In this document: positions 37,086 through 49,921 of the stretch, piece by piece | Layout: each line of letters opens with the position of its first letter | Position numbering within the stretch: the first letter of the stretch is position 1 | From: Anoplolepis gracilipes | Lineage: Eukaryota > Arthropoda > Insecta > Hymenoptera > Formicidae | Direction of reading: 5' to 3' | DNA: 64,000 bases | NCBI RefSeq assembly: GCF_047496725.1 | Contig: NC_132979.1 | Span: forward strand, 5,535,501-5,599,500 | Notes under the pieces: generated by a model | Told to the model about the DNA's origin: nothing | What the model saw: only the letters and a program-made list of their open reading frames with translations | The model's database searches: none | Program-made: the position numbers and the translations under genes

Positions 37086-37806
37086 GTTTCCAAAATTCCT
37101 GGCAATTTTAACTTCAAATTATTGAAATTTTGAACGCCAAACTTTTTTACGCCTTGCGACCAGCACAAAAAAATAAAACCACTAGTCCTCTTGCTAAAGT
37201 TGTTTATCGATATGCGGTTGTATATATGATCAACTGCGCGTCAGGAAGTGGTGACAATGAGAAAAGAGATTCGTAACATGACAACTTGCAAAATGTTGAA
37301 AAATTTCCAAAAATTCATTTTTTCAATGAATAAATATATTTTCTTTTTTGTATGCATAATGTTCTTTGATTACTCCAATGTGTATTTAAATAAATCATTA
37401 ATAATTAATGAGGAAAAGGCTAAAATCGGCACTTTGAAAAAAGACATTGTTTACATTGACTAGATAAACAACTATACAACAATGGACTTTGCAAATGATA
37501 TTTTACTTGCAAAAAGCAGCACTGTAATTGGCAGTAAGTCCCTATCAGTTACTCTCACAACAAAGCATTTATTCGAAGTTAAGACACAATTAAGTACAAA
37601 TTATGCAAAAAATCATGTTGGGAACATGTAAATTTTGTAAATTTTGCAAAATAATAAGAAGTTTCAAGTTTTTTCTTATTAAAACCTGTGAAGATGAATT
37701 GTAATAGGCTGAATCTTAATGACCACGAAGACACATGACAGAATGGGATATCATTTTTTTTTAATTTCATATATTTTTATTTTGATTGTGACATAATTAA
37801 TTGTTG

Positions 37807-37837
<31 letters not shown>

Positions 37838-38436
37838 GAAAAAGTCCTGTTATTCTACGTTCTTCATTTATACACAAATTTCTTACACTAATAAAAACCT
37901 GCCTGTTTATTTTATCATCTTTTGTCTCCATGAATATATGTATTTGTCTATTGTTATCTGAAATATTGATGAAGTAGTGATTTCAAATTAGAGATGAGCA
38001 ATATTTAAAAATAAATCTGAATTTTAAAATTAATTAAAAAAGGTGTTAATTAGAATTTAAAACACATATAGTAGCTTCAGTTAATCGTTCCTTTTAAGTA
38101 AAATTGATTTTTTATAAAGAATTTTTACAAAACATGTATGATCAAAAGTATGTGATATATAAGAAAAGAAATTTTTACTTTAAATAATAAAATTATGATT
38201 TTTTCAATTATACTTATCAATGGATATTTTTCAATTTTATTTTATTTTACATTGTATATTTATAAACTTTATATTTCCAAGTATTTTACATAAATTAGAG
38301 AAAAATTTATTATAATTATTTATTAGTATGTATAATTGAAAAAACCACAATTTTACTAATTAAAATAAAAGTTTTAATATTAATATCATGTATATTAATA
38401 TTACAAATGTATATTTGCATATTTGCACAAGTCAAT

Positions 38437-38483
<47 letters not shown>

Positions 38484-39479
38484 ATAAATAAAAATTAAGA
38501 ACAAAAACAAAATTTTTTGATAAACTGTTATATTTTGTAGTTTTATGGTTTAATGTCGGAAATAATCATATATTGTGTGTACAATATAAATATAATACAT
38601 AACAATAATATTTTGTTTAAGCTAAAAGTTACAGGTAATGTTAAATAAAATACGAAAGACTGTATTTTAATATTAATTTATTAAAAGGATTGGTTTATCA
38701 ATGTTGATAGATAGGAATTAAATATTAATTCAAAAGCAAAATTAACAGATTAAAAGTATTGATTAAGAAAAAACTTTTACTTAATTGAGAAATATTGTTT
38801 ATTTCTATTTCGAATCTTAATTGTTTAGAGATAGGGTTAGACATTGCGAGTGTGATCTAAAATAATAAAACATTATTTGCAATTGTTATATTTATAAAAT
38901 AACGTAAAGAAATAAGTTTGTATCTTGTCTCTAAAAACAACGAAAAATAATAAAATATAAAAAAAAACATAAAAAATCAACAATATGTAAATTCGAAGAA
39001 AGTTATGCAATCCATGTTTTTTCTTTTGCTAATTTAGATAATCTTTTCCAATGTTTTTTAATGAAATATTATTCTTCTTTTATTATCTATTCTTATCTTG
39101 TAATGAATATTATAATAAATGTAGAACCTGAATAATAATTTCGTGTCTGTAATTATTTTATTTTTATAATCAACTTGTTATCTTGAAAAAATTCTAGATC
39201 ATTCTTGAAATTATTTTAAAATCATAGTTATCTATTTAATCTATTATATTTTTTTTTATCTATTTATTCCTCTTTTTTTAATCACAGTATAAATAATCTG
39301 CACAGATAGAAAAGAGGTTTTTAGCTTTCCATTTAGTTTTTTTAGTTTTCACATTTAAGATATGTGTCTGACGGCTTTAAAAAAAAATAGAACAAGTATA
39401 AATAAATGCAGCTAAAAATATATATATATATATTAAACTTAAAAAAATACTAGGTGTTATTTTGCAAAAAAAGTTTCCT
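37086..39479. other. AP-F 5' flank and intergenic spacer
   Basis: CGATAA at 37204-37209 lies 119 bp above the AP-F start codon. The all-paralog block is at about 37495-37660. A CT run lies at 37805-37833 and a TA run at 38440-38477. Beyond 37.9 kb the sequence is plain AT-rich DNA; no gene is seen. Confidence 0.5.
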
Positions 39480-40060
39480 TCATTCTCGACGGAAATCTTT
39501 CGAGACTGAGTCGTATCGAACTTTTTCCGCGCGCGGAGCCCACGTTTGTTTTTTCGCGCGTCATCTCGCGCGGTGCACGCCGGGCCGATACAGGCTCCTG
39601 ATAGAAGACCCTACCGGCCGTCCAATCGCGAGCCGGCATCGCGCGGCGACGGGCCGCACTCTCAGTCTCGAGTCCGATTCGCGGAGTTATCGTTTCTCTC
39701 TCTTGGCCCCCGGAGTCAGCGAGCCCAAAATTTCCCAAGTGTGCGAAGCAGCGGCAGCGTGAAACGGCAGCAGCGACACGAAGCGACCATCACCGTCCGT
39801 ATTTATTCGTCAACATCGAGTCTCTGTCGCGAGTCTATTCGCGGCACGTATATTCGTCGTCGCGTATCGCGAACGCGCGCGCTAAATAAACGGCCGGACT
39901 CGCGTACGGCTCACAGTCACACGGACCGGAGAGGAGGGCGAGCCCCGCTGTAACGTGCGATCCGCTGGAGACGGTGTCAACGAGAAAAGGTAGTGAAAAC
40001 GTAGACGGACGCGGGAGCGTCCGTCACTCTCGGCCCGCATCGCCGAATACGTATTGTAAC
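39480..40060 (+). promoter_or_regulatory. CpG-rich promoter and 5' untranslated region of the LC8 gene
   Basis: The base composition changes abruptly from AT-rich to GC- and CpG-rich DNA. This is typical of a housekeeping promoter in CpG-normal insect genomes. A candidate donor (GAGAAAAG|GTAGTG, at 39989/39990) could end a non-coding first exon joined to the acceptor at 41253. The exact start site and donor are inferred. Confidence 0.5.
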
Positions 40061-40205
40061 AGAGATATACATATTTGTATTTATATTCCCCTCCCCCCGC
40101 TCCCCTCCACTCCCCCCGGCCCCTTCATCATCGGCGACATATAGAGCAGCCACCGGATCCTCTGTCGCCGGATCGGTCCGGCCCGCGCGTGTTCTGGTCT
40201 TGTGT

Positions 40206-40242
<37 letters not shown>

Positions 40243-40634
40243 GCCTTTAAGATTTATTCTGTTTGGAGTGAGAGAGATCGACGAGACCGTGTGGCTCGTC
40301 GTCGTCGTCGTCGTCGGCGCTTTGATGTCGCGACCCACTTTCGCTATCCGTGCACCTCGCGTGCCAGCCAAATTGCTATTTCTTTATTGTCTCATATCGA
40401 CAAAACACACCGTCCTCCCGCGCCTTTCGTCCCTTCCTCCAACTGTGTTTGCTCGCTCTGTCTTCCCTCTCTCTCTTTCTTTCTCTGTCTCCCTCCCACC
40501 TTTCCTCTTTTTTTTCTGAATACCTTGATCTATCTATGTCTATGTCTATCTCACTCTCTTTCTCTTATCCTTTTCTCTCTCTCTCTCTCTTTCTCATTCT
40601 CTGTGCATCGTACTGATATTTGCGCGAGTGACAG

Positions 40635-40699
<65 letters not shown>

Positions 40700-41253
40700 A
40701 TGCTTCGTCTTTTTCTCACCTTGTCTTACGAAGCAAGTTACCCGCACTTAATTTACTGCCGTATTGTCATGCCGGCGTCGAACGTGTACGCTACTGTCAG
40801 AGTCGTGCGCTTCCCTCGGTCCAGGTTTATCCTCTCGATTTCTCGATAACGTACGCGCGTGGGAAATGCCAAACAGCCGTTAATACGCGCGTGGCATTTC
40901 ACTCTAAAAAGCAGATAATGTCATTTATAAATAAGTTCTTTACATTTTGAAAGTGATGGAAATATAGAAAAAAAGTGATGGATCCACATGTCGTTTGCTT
41001 GGAATTGATTTAAATTTATATTTCTCTCACGATTGTTTTACACCACTTTCAAAATGCTCATTGAAATGTATTTTCTTATGCGCGAGAGAAGTCTATGTTC
41101 ATCTACATAATAAATTTTCTATTTATCTTATTTTTATTAGATGAAAATTATATAAAAATATATTGAAAAATATTTTTTGCATATCTAATGTTTGCATTAA
41201 AAGTATTTCGATGAATGATGATAAAATGACTGTATTTTATCTCTGTATTCCAG
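40061..41253 (+). other. LC8 5' intron or leader with low-complexity tracts
   Basis: It holds a 34-base poly-A tract (40207-40240), a CGT run (about 40297-40316), pyrimidine-rich stretches and a pure CT repeat (40638-40697). Open frames across these repeats are low-complexity artefacts. The acceptor TATTCCAG at 41246-41253 precedes the coding exon. Confidence 0.6.
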
Positions 41254-41263
41254 CACAGACAAA

Positions 41264-42172
41264 ATGTCGGACCGAAAGGCAGTAATTAAGAATGCTGATA
41301 TGTCAGAGGAGATGCAGCAAGATGCTGTTGATTGCGCTACTCAAGCTCTTGAAAAATATAACATAGAAAAGGTATGCATTTGTTATTGTTTTATCTGACG
41401 TATATAACTCTGTTTGATAACGTACTCTAAATATGCAAGCATAGAACAAAATATTGAAGATATAATCAGAGTATATATAAACTATATTTGATGTAGATAT
41501 ATTTTACATATAATAGATACAATAGATTTCTCTAATAATCTACTTTTATATTTTATATTTATAGTTTAAAAAATTTTAATGCAAATTATATTTTATAGAT
41601 GATAAATATAATTAAAATTGTCATAAAATGTATTTCAAGAGATTCATTGGGATCTTTGTACTTAGCATGCTACATATCGCTAATTTAATTGTTAAGAATT
41701 TATAAAATTTTAAAAGGAGCTAACAAATTCAAGAAATATTAATTGATATTTGAAATAACTTATTATAAAACATAGGATTTATTTTATAATAATTTAATAA
41801 ACTTGAAAGATAATTATTTAAAATTCTAATACTTTAATTTAGTTATCTTGAAATTATTAAAAATTGATTTTATTCTCTGAAAGAAAAAGACATATTATGT
41901 ATATATGTATCATTATATGTAAATTCTCAAGTTGTACATGATGAGATTGTTAGATCAATATCATTATTGATTTGACCATTAACATCTATTAATCTTGCTT
42001 TTTTTTGCAGGACATTGCAGCGTTTATCAAGAAAGAGTTCGATAAGAAGTACAATCCGACGTGGCATTGCATTGTAGGACGTAATTTCGGTAGCTACGTG
42101 ACGCACGAAACAAGACATTTTATCTATTTCTACCTTGGTCAAGTAGCCATTCTCCTCTTTAAGAGCGGATAA
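41264..42172 (+). CDS. ctp: Dynein light chain LC8 (cytoplasmic, DYNLL/ctp family), 89 aa
   Basis: A small hub protein that dimerises and binds short linear motifs. It is a subunit of cytoplasmic dynein and myosin V and acts in many other complexes. Two coding exons: 41264-41371 (36 codons, MSDRKAVIKNADMSEEMQQD through YNIEK) and 42011-42172 (ending ILLFKSG then TAA). The GT-AG intron is 639 bp. Length and sequence match the near-invariant LC8 family, including WHCIVGRNFGSYVTHETRHF in the peptide-binding groove. Residue 41 is Phe where vertebrate LC8 has Tyr, as I recall it. The start codon sits ten bases after the acceptor, so the leader is spliced. It lies alone between the two arrays on the opposite strand and is the best conserved gene in the window. 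The symbol follows the Drosophila orthologue. Confidence 0.97.
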
Positions 42173-45100
42173 GCTCGTTTCTCTCTATCCTCCTAAACTC
42201 CATCCTTCCTTTTTCCTTCTTCCCTCCTACCCTTGCTCACTACGTAAAATATACACATTTAAAATCACCACCATGTGTAAAAGGAACTTCATTATGCATT
42301 ATGTATACATTAAAAAATTTTATTTTAAAAAAGCAACGCATGTGCCCGATAAGCAAGTAAAGAGAAATATCAACGTTTTGAACTTGATATATTGTTCACC
42401 GTTATGCGAAACAAATTCTAGAGAAACACACACTGAAGGGTAGGGAGATAAACTGGGAAAAAAAAGAAAGAAATGACATACAACCTTACATGTTAAAATG
42501 TATTTTGTATGCCAACAAGTTTGTTGTGTTCTTGTTTTATATTATTAGGTGAATATGCAAAATATGGTTGAGTTCAATACTGGCGATTTTAAATTAGCAA
42601 ATTTTAGCGTAATTGTTTAATATATAGTGTTCAAATACCACTCTAAGTGCACTACATATACTTCGCGTTAGACGGGTTCACACACGAAGTGTGCCCTGCT
42701 TTATATTCTACGTAAAACTGGAAATACATGGTATCCGTAGCTAATCGCCAATAATGAATGTAAGCCCGAACGAGATTGATTGTCTCTGCAATTGTTATTT
42801 TATATTAATCGAAAACTTATAATCTCTTGCATATTACATAACTTGATTTTGTATTTCCTACAGCGACTGACATTTTTGATTAGATTAAGAATTGTTAAAC
42901 ATGATTGAACGCAAAACAAAAAAAAAAAAAAGAGCTCAATCTCTCTCTCGACGTACGATATCATTATCGTACACGTACTCTTAGTAATAACAACTTTATT
43001 TCGATCGATATAAAACTAACATGCTATTGAATAACAATATCTGACTCGTTCATTGCTCTACCTTCATAATTTTTATATTGTGCACAAATTACAATGCAAA
43101 AAAAATGCAAAAAAAGAATATTTTATCTCGAAACGATGTATACTTAGTGTATAACATACGTTTCCAGAGAAAAAAAATATCACCTTCTGCTCATATTAAA
43201 TTTTATCTTTTATGTAATATTCAACACTCCATATTATGGTACTTATATATAAATATATATACATAATAAATATAGATTATACATATATATACTATTTATA
43301 TATAGTGCAATCTTTAAACAATTTTTCATGCAGTATTTGATTATCGTAAACGTTGCTACATTGTTCAAATTTTAGACTGACTATTAAATAATGACGAAAA
43401 TACTATCACCATGCATAATTTTTTTTTTTTAAATAGAAAGATTCACACACGATGCCACTTTTATAAGTAGCAAATATGTGTAGCAGAAAGTGTTCAAAAG
43501 TAAAACCATGAGGGATAAAAAGAAAATCGAATCAAATACTGAAATACTGAATCGACTTGTTACCGAGAATATTTGAAAATATCTGAGTTGATTGACATGT
43601 TATTATGTTCTTTTTAATTTATTTATATTGTACATATATTCCACAGCAGTTTTATTAAGATATAAATATTGCATATATAAATAGTAACACAGGATGTGAG
43701 CTGTACTTTTACGGTGTTATATGATGTACGTTATGCTTTCGCCGTACTTGCTACATGAGATTGGTTCAAGAAGTATGTTGTTAATATAAATTCTAAATGA
43801 ACCGGCCGAAGAACCTATTTACGCTGTTAAGCAGCGATTGTCACACTCGCTTGCCAACATTTCAAAACACTGCAAAGTATCAGAAATTGAAGTATTTTTC
43901 GTATTATCTCGAAGATACGATCTAATAAGTGAAAAACTAAATGTGTCATCAGTATGAGTGTTACGTACTTTTTGGGGAGTTGAGTTTTTCGACGTGGGAA
44001 TCGCTCTGTATTTTCCACCACCGCCGATCTCGAGAAATACTTTCGCGATCGAGTCTGCATGCAGAAGATGCGGTAAAAGCAGATGGATATTATTGTGCTT
44101 AACAATAAAAATCAGTTCCACACAACGAAACGATGTACTTTCCTTTTCTGCGAGGCGCAAAATGTACAGGTAGTTTAGGTAAAACGGAAAGTGAAATTGT
44201 CCTATAAAAAGTGCGATATTGAATATCACGAGGTTGAATTTTCTCGAAAATTATGAGGCTAAAATAGCAGAGGGGAAAATGAATTGTAGTCATGGACACA
44301 TGTATTCGCGCGCATACAAATTCCTTCCTACGCTCACACATACATATACCTACGCATATGATACTGTGAGAACATCAATAATGCGTTCTCTCGATAAAAT
44401 TCAACCTTGCAACTCGCAATATAAAGTGGCCGACTAGGTAACTACCTGTAATGTTTTGTATAATTTGTATAACTTTGTTAAGTTCCTCTCTCTATATATA
44501 TATATATATTTCACATTTCCGTCCTTACAACTATACCAATATATCAACGCTTTTTCGATAGAGAAGAATTATTTTTAGAATTATTTTTCTATCGCTTGTA
44601 TGTACTTTTTTTATTTTATTTTAAATTAAGAGATCGATAACGCCAGTAATATTATATTTATTAAACCGTTTTACATTAGCCTCTATTGATAGATTATTTG
44701 AATTATAAATGTAATTGTAGATATTTTTCACTCTTGTAGAGATACTGTTGTGAGTTAAAAAAATTATAAGACATATATAATTATCTTTTTAACATATATA
44801 TTTTTTTTTTCAGGAAATATTTTATTATTATTATTAATTTATATTATCTTTAATATTATCATTATTCGTGATACCTGAAAATTGAAACAATAAGAGAGAT
44901 GAATACTATCGCATGAGTTTATTGAATATTACTTATATTAATATAAGCATGACACACACACATACACACACACACACACACACATGTTTATGTGTACATA
45001 TCTATTTAACCATAATTGAACTAATTAGAAGTCTTATTTGAAAGTAAAACTTTAATTATATTAAATAATTTTTTTTCATAGACAAGTAGAGAAAAGTAAT

Positions 45101-45377
45101 TATTAATTTGTCGCAAACATTGTCGCGCGTTTTTTAAATAAAATACTTTATGCTGTTAGAGCTTGTAGAGAAAAATCTCTATTGGTTCAGTGACAGAGAA
45201 AGTTAATCTATAATAATCACAAATTTGATGTAGGTCGAGTTCTAATCGATCTATTTTCTTGCTATCGATTTAATAAGCACATGAAGAAATAATATCATAA
45301 AATATTAACAGTCTATCCGTTCTAAGATATTTTTGCGCATTAATTTTTACAGAATTTCATTAACAATTAGACGTACA
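42173..45377. other. LC8 3' region and intergenic spacer
   Basis: It probably begins with a long LC8 3' untranslated region (several possible ATTAAA/AATAAA signals from 42.3 kb on; none can be chosen by eye). 43819-44229 on the minus strand is open and less AT-rich than its surroundings, and is discussed as a finding. About 44.5-45.25 kb repeats sequence found at 50.5-51.2 and 60.2-60.95 kb, so it is 3' flank of the lipase unit. A CA run lies at 44951-44983. Confidence 0.5.
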
Positions 45378-45520
45378 TTTTCGGAACTGTGTCATTAAAT
45401 TTATTATTTTGTTACATAAAAGACTCTTTACATATCGTTAGCTCACATAAAATATGGGTGAATTTATTATGTGGAACTCGGAATTTATCACAAGAACTAC
45501 CAAGTTCTGTGTATAATTGA
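45378..45520 (-). pseudogene. Decayed duplicate of the lipase terminal exon
   Basis: The minus strand reads QLYTELG, then DKFRVPHNKFTH, then frameshifts and stops where the intact exon 8 at 45641-45790 has NHLDFIWAND. Its flanking 3' sequence is also repeated (about 45330-45380 with 45585-45640). This is a tandem duplication of the last exon and its flank, now inactive. Confidence 0.75.
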
Positions 45521-45640
45521 TCCACTATAATACGCACATAAGCAAAAAGAATGTCAAGAGGATTAGTCTCTCCTCTCTCAAAAAATTTTTGCGCATTAAT
45601 TTTTGCAAAATTATTTCACCGAACAATTGAAGGTACAGTT

Positions 45641-48600
45641 TCAGAAACGTGTCATTAGATTTATCATCTTGTCGTACAAAAGGCTCTTTACATCGTTAGC
45701 CCATATAAAATCCAAATGGTTGAATTTATCATGTGGTACTCGGAATTTACCATAAGGATTGCCAAGCTCTGCATATAATTTCTCCACGTCCTACGGAAAG
45801 AACATAATGTGAAAGCAGTTATTTGTGCAATTAAATTATATATGATAAATCAATTTGTTTCGAGCATCTTAAATATTACCGAGAGAATTTTATTCTCTGC
45901 AAAATTGTAACATAAGATCTTGTATGAAATGTAAGTCTTTTTCAGTTATGTTTTACCTAAAACTACTCTTCCTTCCCATGTATAATGTCATATAAGCTTA
46001 TATTATTTTTTCTTGTCGAAGAAATAAGTATCGTGACAAATAGTAAAGATACTCGAAATAAATCAATACATAAAAAAAGTTACGAACTTTGACGTTGGCT
46101 AACCAATCGTTGCTGCTGTAATGCACTGAGACTGGCACTTGTATTTTTTTTAGATCGTAATTCGGTGGACTTAATGAATCGTATTTTATTTTGTTACCGA
46201 GCGGACCATAATCGTATTGTCTAAACTTCCCTGACCTAATAAATGATCCTGATAACAGAAAAATGTACTATTATTTTAGATTATTTATAACATTTTGAAA
46301 AATTTTTGTAAGATTTAAATATGATAGCGATATATATCTAGATTTTTCTTAAGTACAACACAGTCACATTAATACAAATATTTACCAGTTTTAATAAGTT
46401 GTGCATAGTGTATTATTTGTTTAGTTGACGCACCAGCGGGGATATGTCCCAAGACTATTGGTAGAAGAGTCTACAAAAAATATAGTATCAGTATATATTT
46501 TTCGAACCCCAATAATATACATATTATTACACATTAAAAAATATACATATTATTACACAATTTATTATACAATTATACTACATTATTATACATATTATTA
46601 TACACAAATAACTGACTAAGCCTTAATTAATTCTTGAAATTTCATACATATCTTATACGATAGTACAGGAGTTATGGTAGAAAAACCATCACATAATTTA
46701 ATATAGATCATTAATCATCTACAAACTTCAATATATAATTAAAAAATTAAAGATATACTTTGTTAAACTGTTCGTTGTCAAATCCAGCGATCAGAAAGAG
46801 GATATTTGAACAAAAGGGTTGCGTGATAGCATCTTCCTTACACACTAATTGTTGGAAAATTTTCATCCCTTTGTCAGTAGGCTTGAATTCGTTCAGTCCG
46901 AATAATTTTGTTATCATCTACGAAATGTTTGAGCCATGAAATCTTTAAAGTTGATTACAAAATTAATTTTTTTTCTGTTTTATCTAGACTTATGTACCTC
47001 AATAGAATCCAAATTTTTTGCAATAATTCTCATAACTGGACTAATCATTCTGCTGGAATAAACGATAGGAGCCATGGCAAACATCGCCTGAATTTTGTTC
47101 TGATAGTGAGGCATCTCCGTCGCCATCACAAAAAAGCTCGTACTACCTTGGCTATGTCCCAGGTAAAACAGCTTTTCTTGACCAGTGGTCTTCAAGATAT
47201 AATCTATCATCGCAGGAAGATCGTGTGTGCCAATTTCGTGCCAGCTGTACAAAAAGGTATGATTTTTACGAATTATTGACCGATATGATTTTCAGTACGA
47301 TAGGATGAATTTATATTTGAATAGAATAATAATATGATCGACTTTTTTTCCACGTATCCTAAGTATAAAAGTACTACAAATATTTAATTAATTATAAGTT
47401 AAATCTAAAAGAATCTAAAGAAAATTTAATTTAAAATTTAAGTACTGTCTGTATGTAATAATATTTATTTAGTAAATTTATTTTATATTTGATTAATATT
47501 TGATGAACATCAATAATAATTCAATAAGAAAGATACCAAACATCAAACAAGTGTCAATCAAATTAATTAAATTATAAATTAAATAAAAAAAGATACCAGA
47601 TAACGTCAGATAACATTGTCAAGAAATCTTAATACATATTTTGTTAAAAAAATAACGCTAAAAAAAGAGTATACGATATTTTTGTCGTTATTTTTCATCA
47701 CACTTGTATAAATATTCCGTTGAACCTTATATGATTTATTCTTATCAAATTTTGTCACATACAATTATGTTTACGTAATGTGTTATTCGTAAAGTTTGAA
47801 TTATTAATCCTGATGTTACTTAATCATGATACGTAAATCGTCTCCACCGTTAATGAATAATCGAAGAAACATGTTATAAAGATTTATTTAAAGTACTTTA
47901 AAATAAAATTTAAAAATTTTTCTCTGCGATAGTTTTTCGTCATATTGTAACATTTTCTAAATAAATAACTTTCGACAAAGAGACAGCGTTCTCTTTTTTT
48001 TTCGAGTATAAGGCTACAGTAGATAAAAGAGCATAATTTTAAGTTACATAACAAAACTATTTTAATACAAAACAGAGTAAAATTAGAAAAGCCGTTATGT
48101 ACTTAAGTTTAAACTCTCTCATGGTAATAAAAGTATGTAGTATATGTTTAAAAATATAAAGATGTGATAACCTTGGTGTGCGACAACACACCATCTCTGT
48201 GTCGACACTTTTAATACTTTCTAAGGTCTCCACTTTAATTTTATCATGAAATGTTTTATCAGTGTCAATAATACCATGTCTTTTCCCATATATATCTCCT
48301 CACCTGAAATCCCAATACGCTTTGTCAAGGACAGACAAGGACACATGTTGACGCGAATATATAGAACCACGTGCGTTACCAAGCCACACGTCATATCCCG
48401 CATCCGACAAAATGTATGCTAGATAATTACAACATAACAGAAAACAAATAATAACAAATAATTAATAAAAGTAATAAAAACAGAACGTAAATGATAGCAT
48501 ACAAATTTTTATGAAATTTTTAGCACTTTGTAAATGAAAATATAATTGTCAACTTATAAGTTGCTCGCGATTCAGAGTTAGAGATATTAAACTACTTAAT

Positions 48601-49921
48601 ATAAAAAAATATATTTTATTTAAACACATTAAATATATTTTTTACCGACAAAATATAATATCTTTACCTAAACTTTTCTCGGGCCCAGCAACAACCCAAC
48701 ACGCCGAGCTACACAAAAGACCGTGCATAATAAACACAACAGGCTTTTGACCATGCGAATCGTTTGAATTTACTCGTCCTGTTAGTCGATGTAATTCCAA
48801 AATATAACCGTCAAACGTGGTTACTGTGTGTACCTGACCATTGTAGCCGTATTTGTTCACTAATTCCAGCTACATAATAAAATGACAGCTTGCTAATTTA
48901 AAACGTATAATTAAAGGATTGTTTAGATTTAGATAAATAAAAAGACTATTATGCAGTGCAGCATCCATCCGGAAGTCCCCAGTTTAGACTATTATGCAGT
49001 GTTTAAAATAATTAATATCAACCTTAATTATTTAATATATAAGATGTTTTATTAAGGAGAACTAATAAAAATTAATTTAATTTATATATCAAAAAAGAAA
49101 GAGAAGATCTGTTTAATAAACATTATTTTTTTATTAACAAAAATATTGATACAATTAATAAAATATTAATATTTGTATTAAGGATGTGTACATAATTATA
49201 CAATAGCTAAATGAAATTGAAATAAGTGTACTTCTTAAATTCATAATATCTAGATTCTTAAATCAATAAAATTACATTAATATACAGAGATTTTAAGTAT
49301 TGCAAAATGAATTTTAACGTATTCCTTAGAAATTATACTTGTAATATTTTTCTAATTAAATTTAGAAATTAAAATAGCAGAAAATTCTATCTACGAGAAG
49401 TAAAAACAAACAACTTAAATTTTTGCAAACATTTACGAAAATTTTTTGTTATTTTTCACAAGAACCAATACAAACATCAAAATTTGAAAAAATTTAATTC
49501 TCAATTTGATCAGAGAATTGCGTTCAAAGTTTAGGCAAATATTTAAAAGAAACGATAAAATTTACGAAATTTTTACGCTTTTGTCAACATTTCGTTATGT
49601 GACACATACATCCATATAATGACGGAACAAATATAAATCATTTTAAATGTCGTTTCAAATGAAAATTGTACGTATCTCTGTACAGTTTACGCATATTTTT
49701 TTCTTTTAAATTTACTTCTGACATACAAAATTGAAAGATGCACTTACAGTGGTAAGTTTCGCGTCTGGGTGTACGGATTGGAGAAATTGGAGATCTATAA
49801 ATTCCTTGTTTGTCAATATTTGATCATCTGTCGACAAGATATTCGGTTGATCAAACAGAAGATTCGGCATCGTCCTAACGGACGTCAGAATCGAAAAGAG
49901 ATATATTGGCAGTAACATCAT
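45641..49921 (-). CDS. LIP-H: acid lipase (gastric/lysosomal lipase family), intact (430 aa)
   Basis: A secreted or lysosomal alpha/beta hydrolase that cleaves triacylglycerols or sterol esters. Exons: 49748-49921, 48668-48869, 48304-48418, 46998-47244, 46759-46917, 46386-46470, 46088-46248 and 45641-45790; total 1293 nt, in frame. The signal peptide is MMLLPIYLFSILTSV. The N-terminal lipase-associated region is KYGYNGQVHTVTTFDGYILE, and the oxyanion loop is FIMHGLL. The nucleophile Ser195 is in YLGHSQG, the acid Asp375 in YSSNDWLAN and His406 in NHLDFIW. VWLGNARG is also present. Length matches the family. The first of two adjacent ATGs was taken as start. It heads a same-strand array with LIP-I and LIP-L. 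Confidence 0.93.

Noticed and set aside
39454..39953. Overlapping open frames of 93-135 codons on both strands in the GC-rich region
   Set aside because: They arise from GC-rich, stop-poor sequence at the LC8 promoter, give Arg/Ser-rich compositions and match no domain.
40075..40950. A 291-codon open frame on the plus strand
   Set aside because: It crosses a poly-A tract and CT repeats that translate as poly-Lys and Ser-Leu repeats; it is a low-complexity artefact.
46908..47279. A 123-codon plus-strand open frame
   Set aside because: It is antisense to lipase exon 4 (46998-47244), which has the catalytic motif and correct splice sites.
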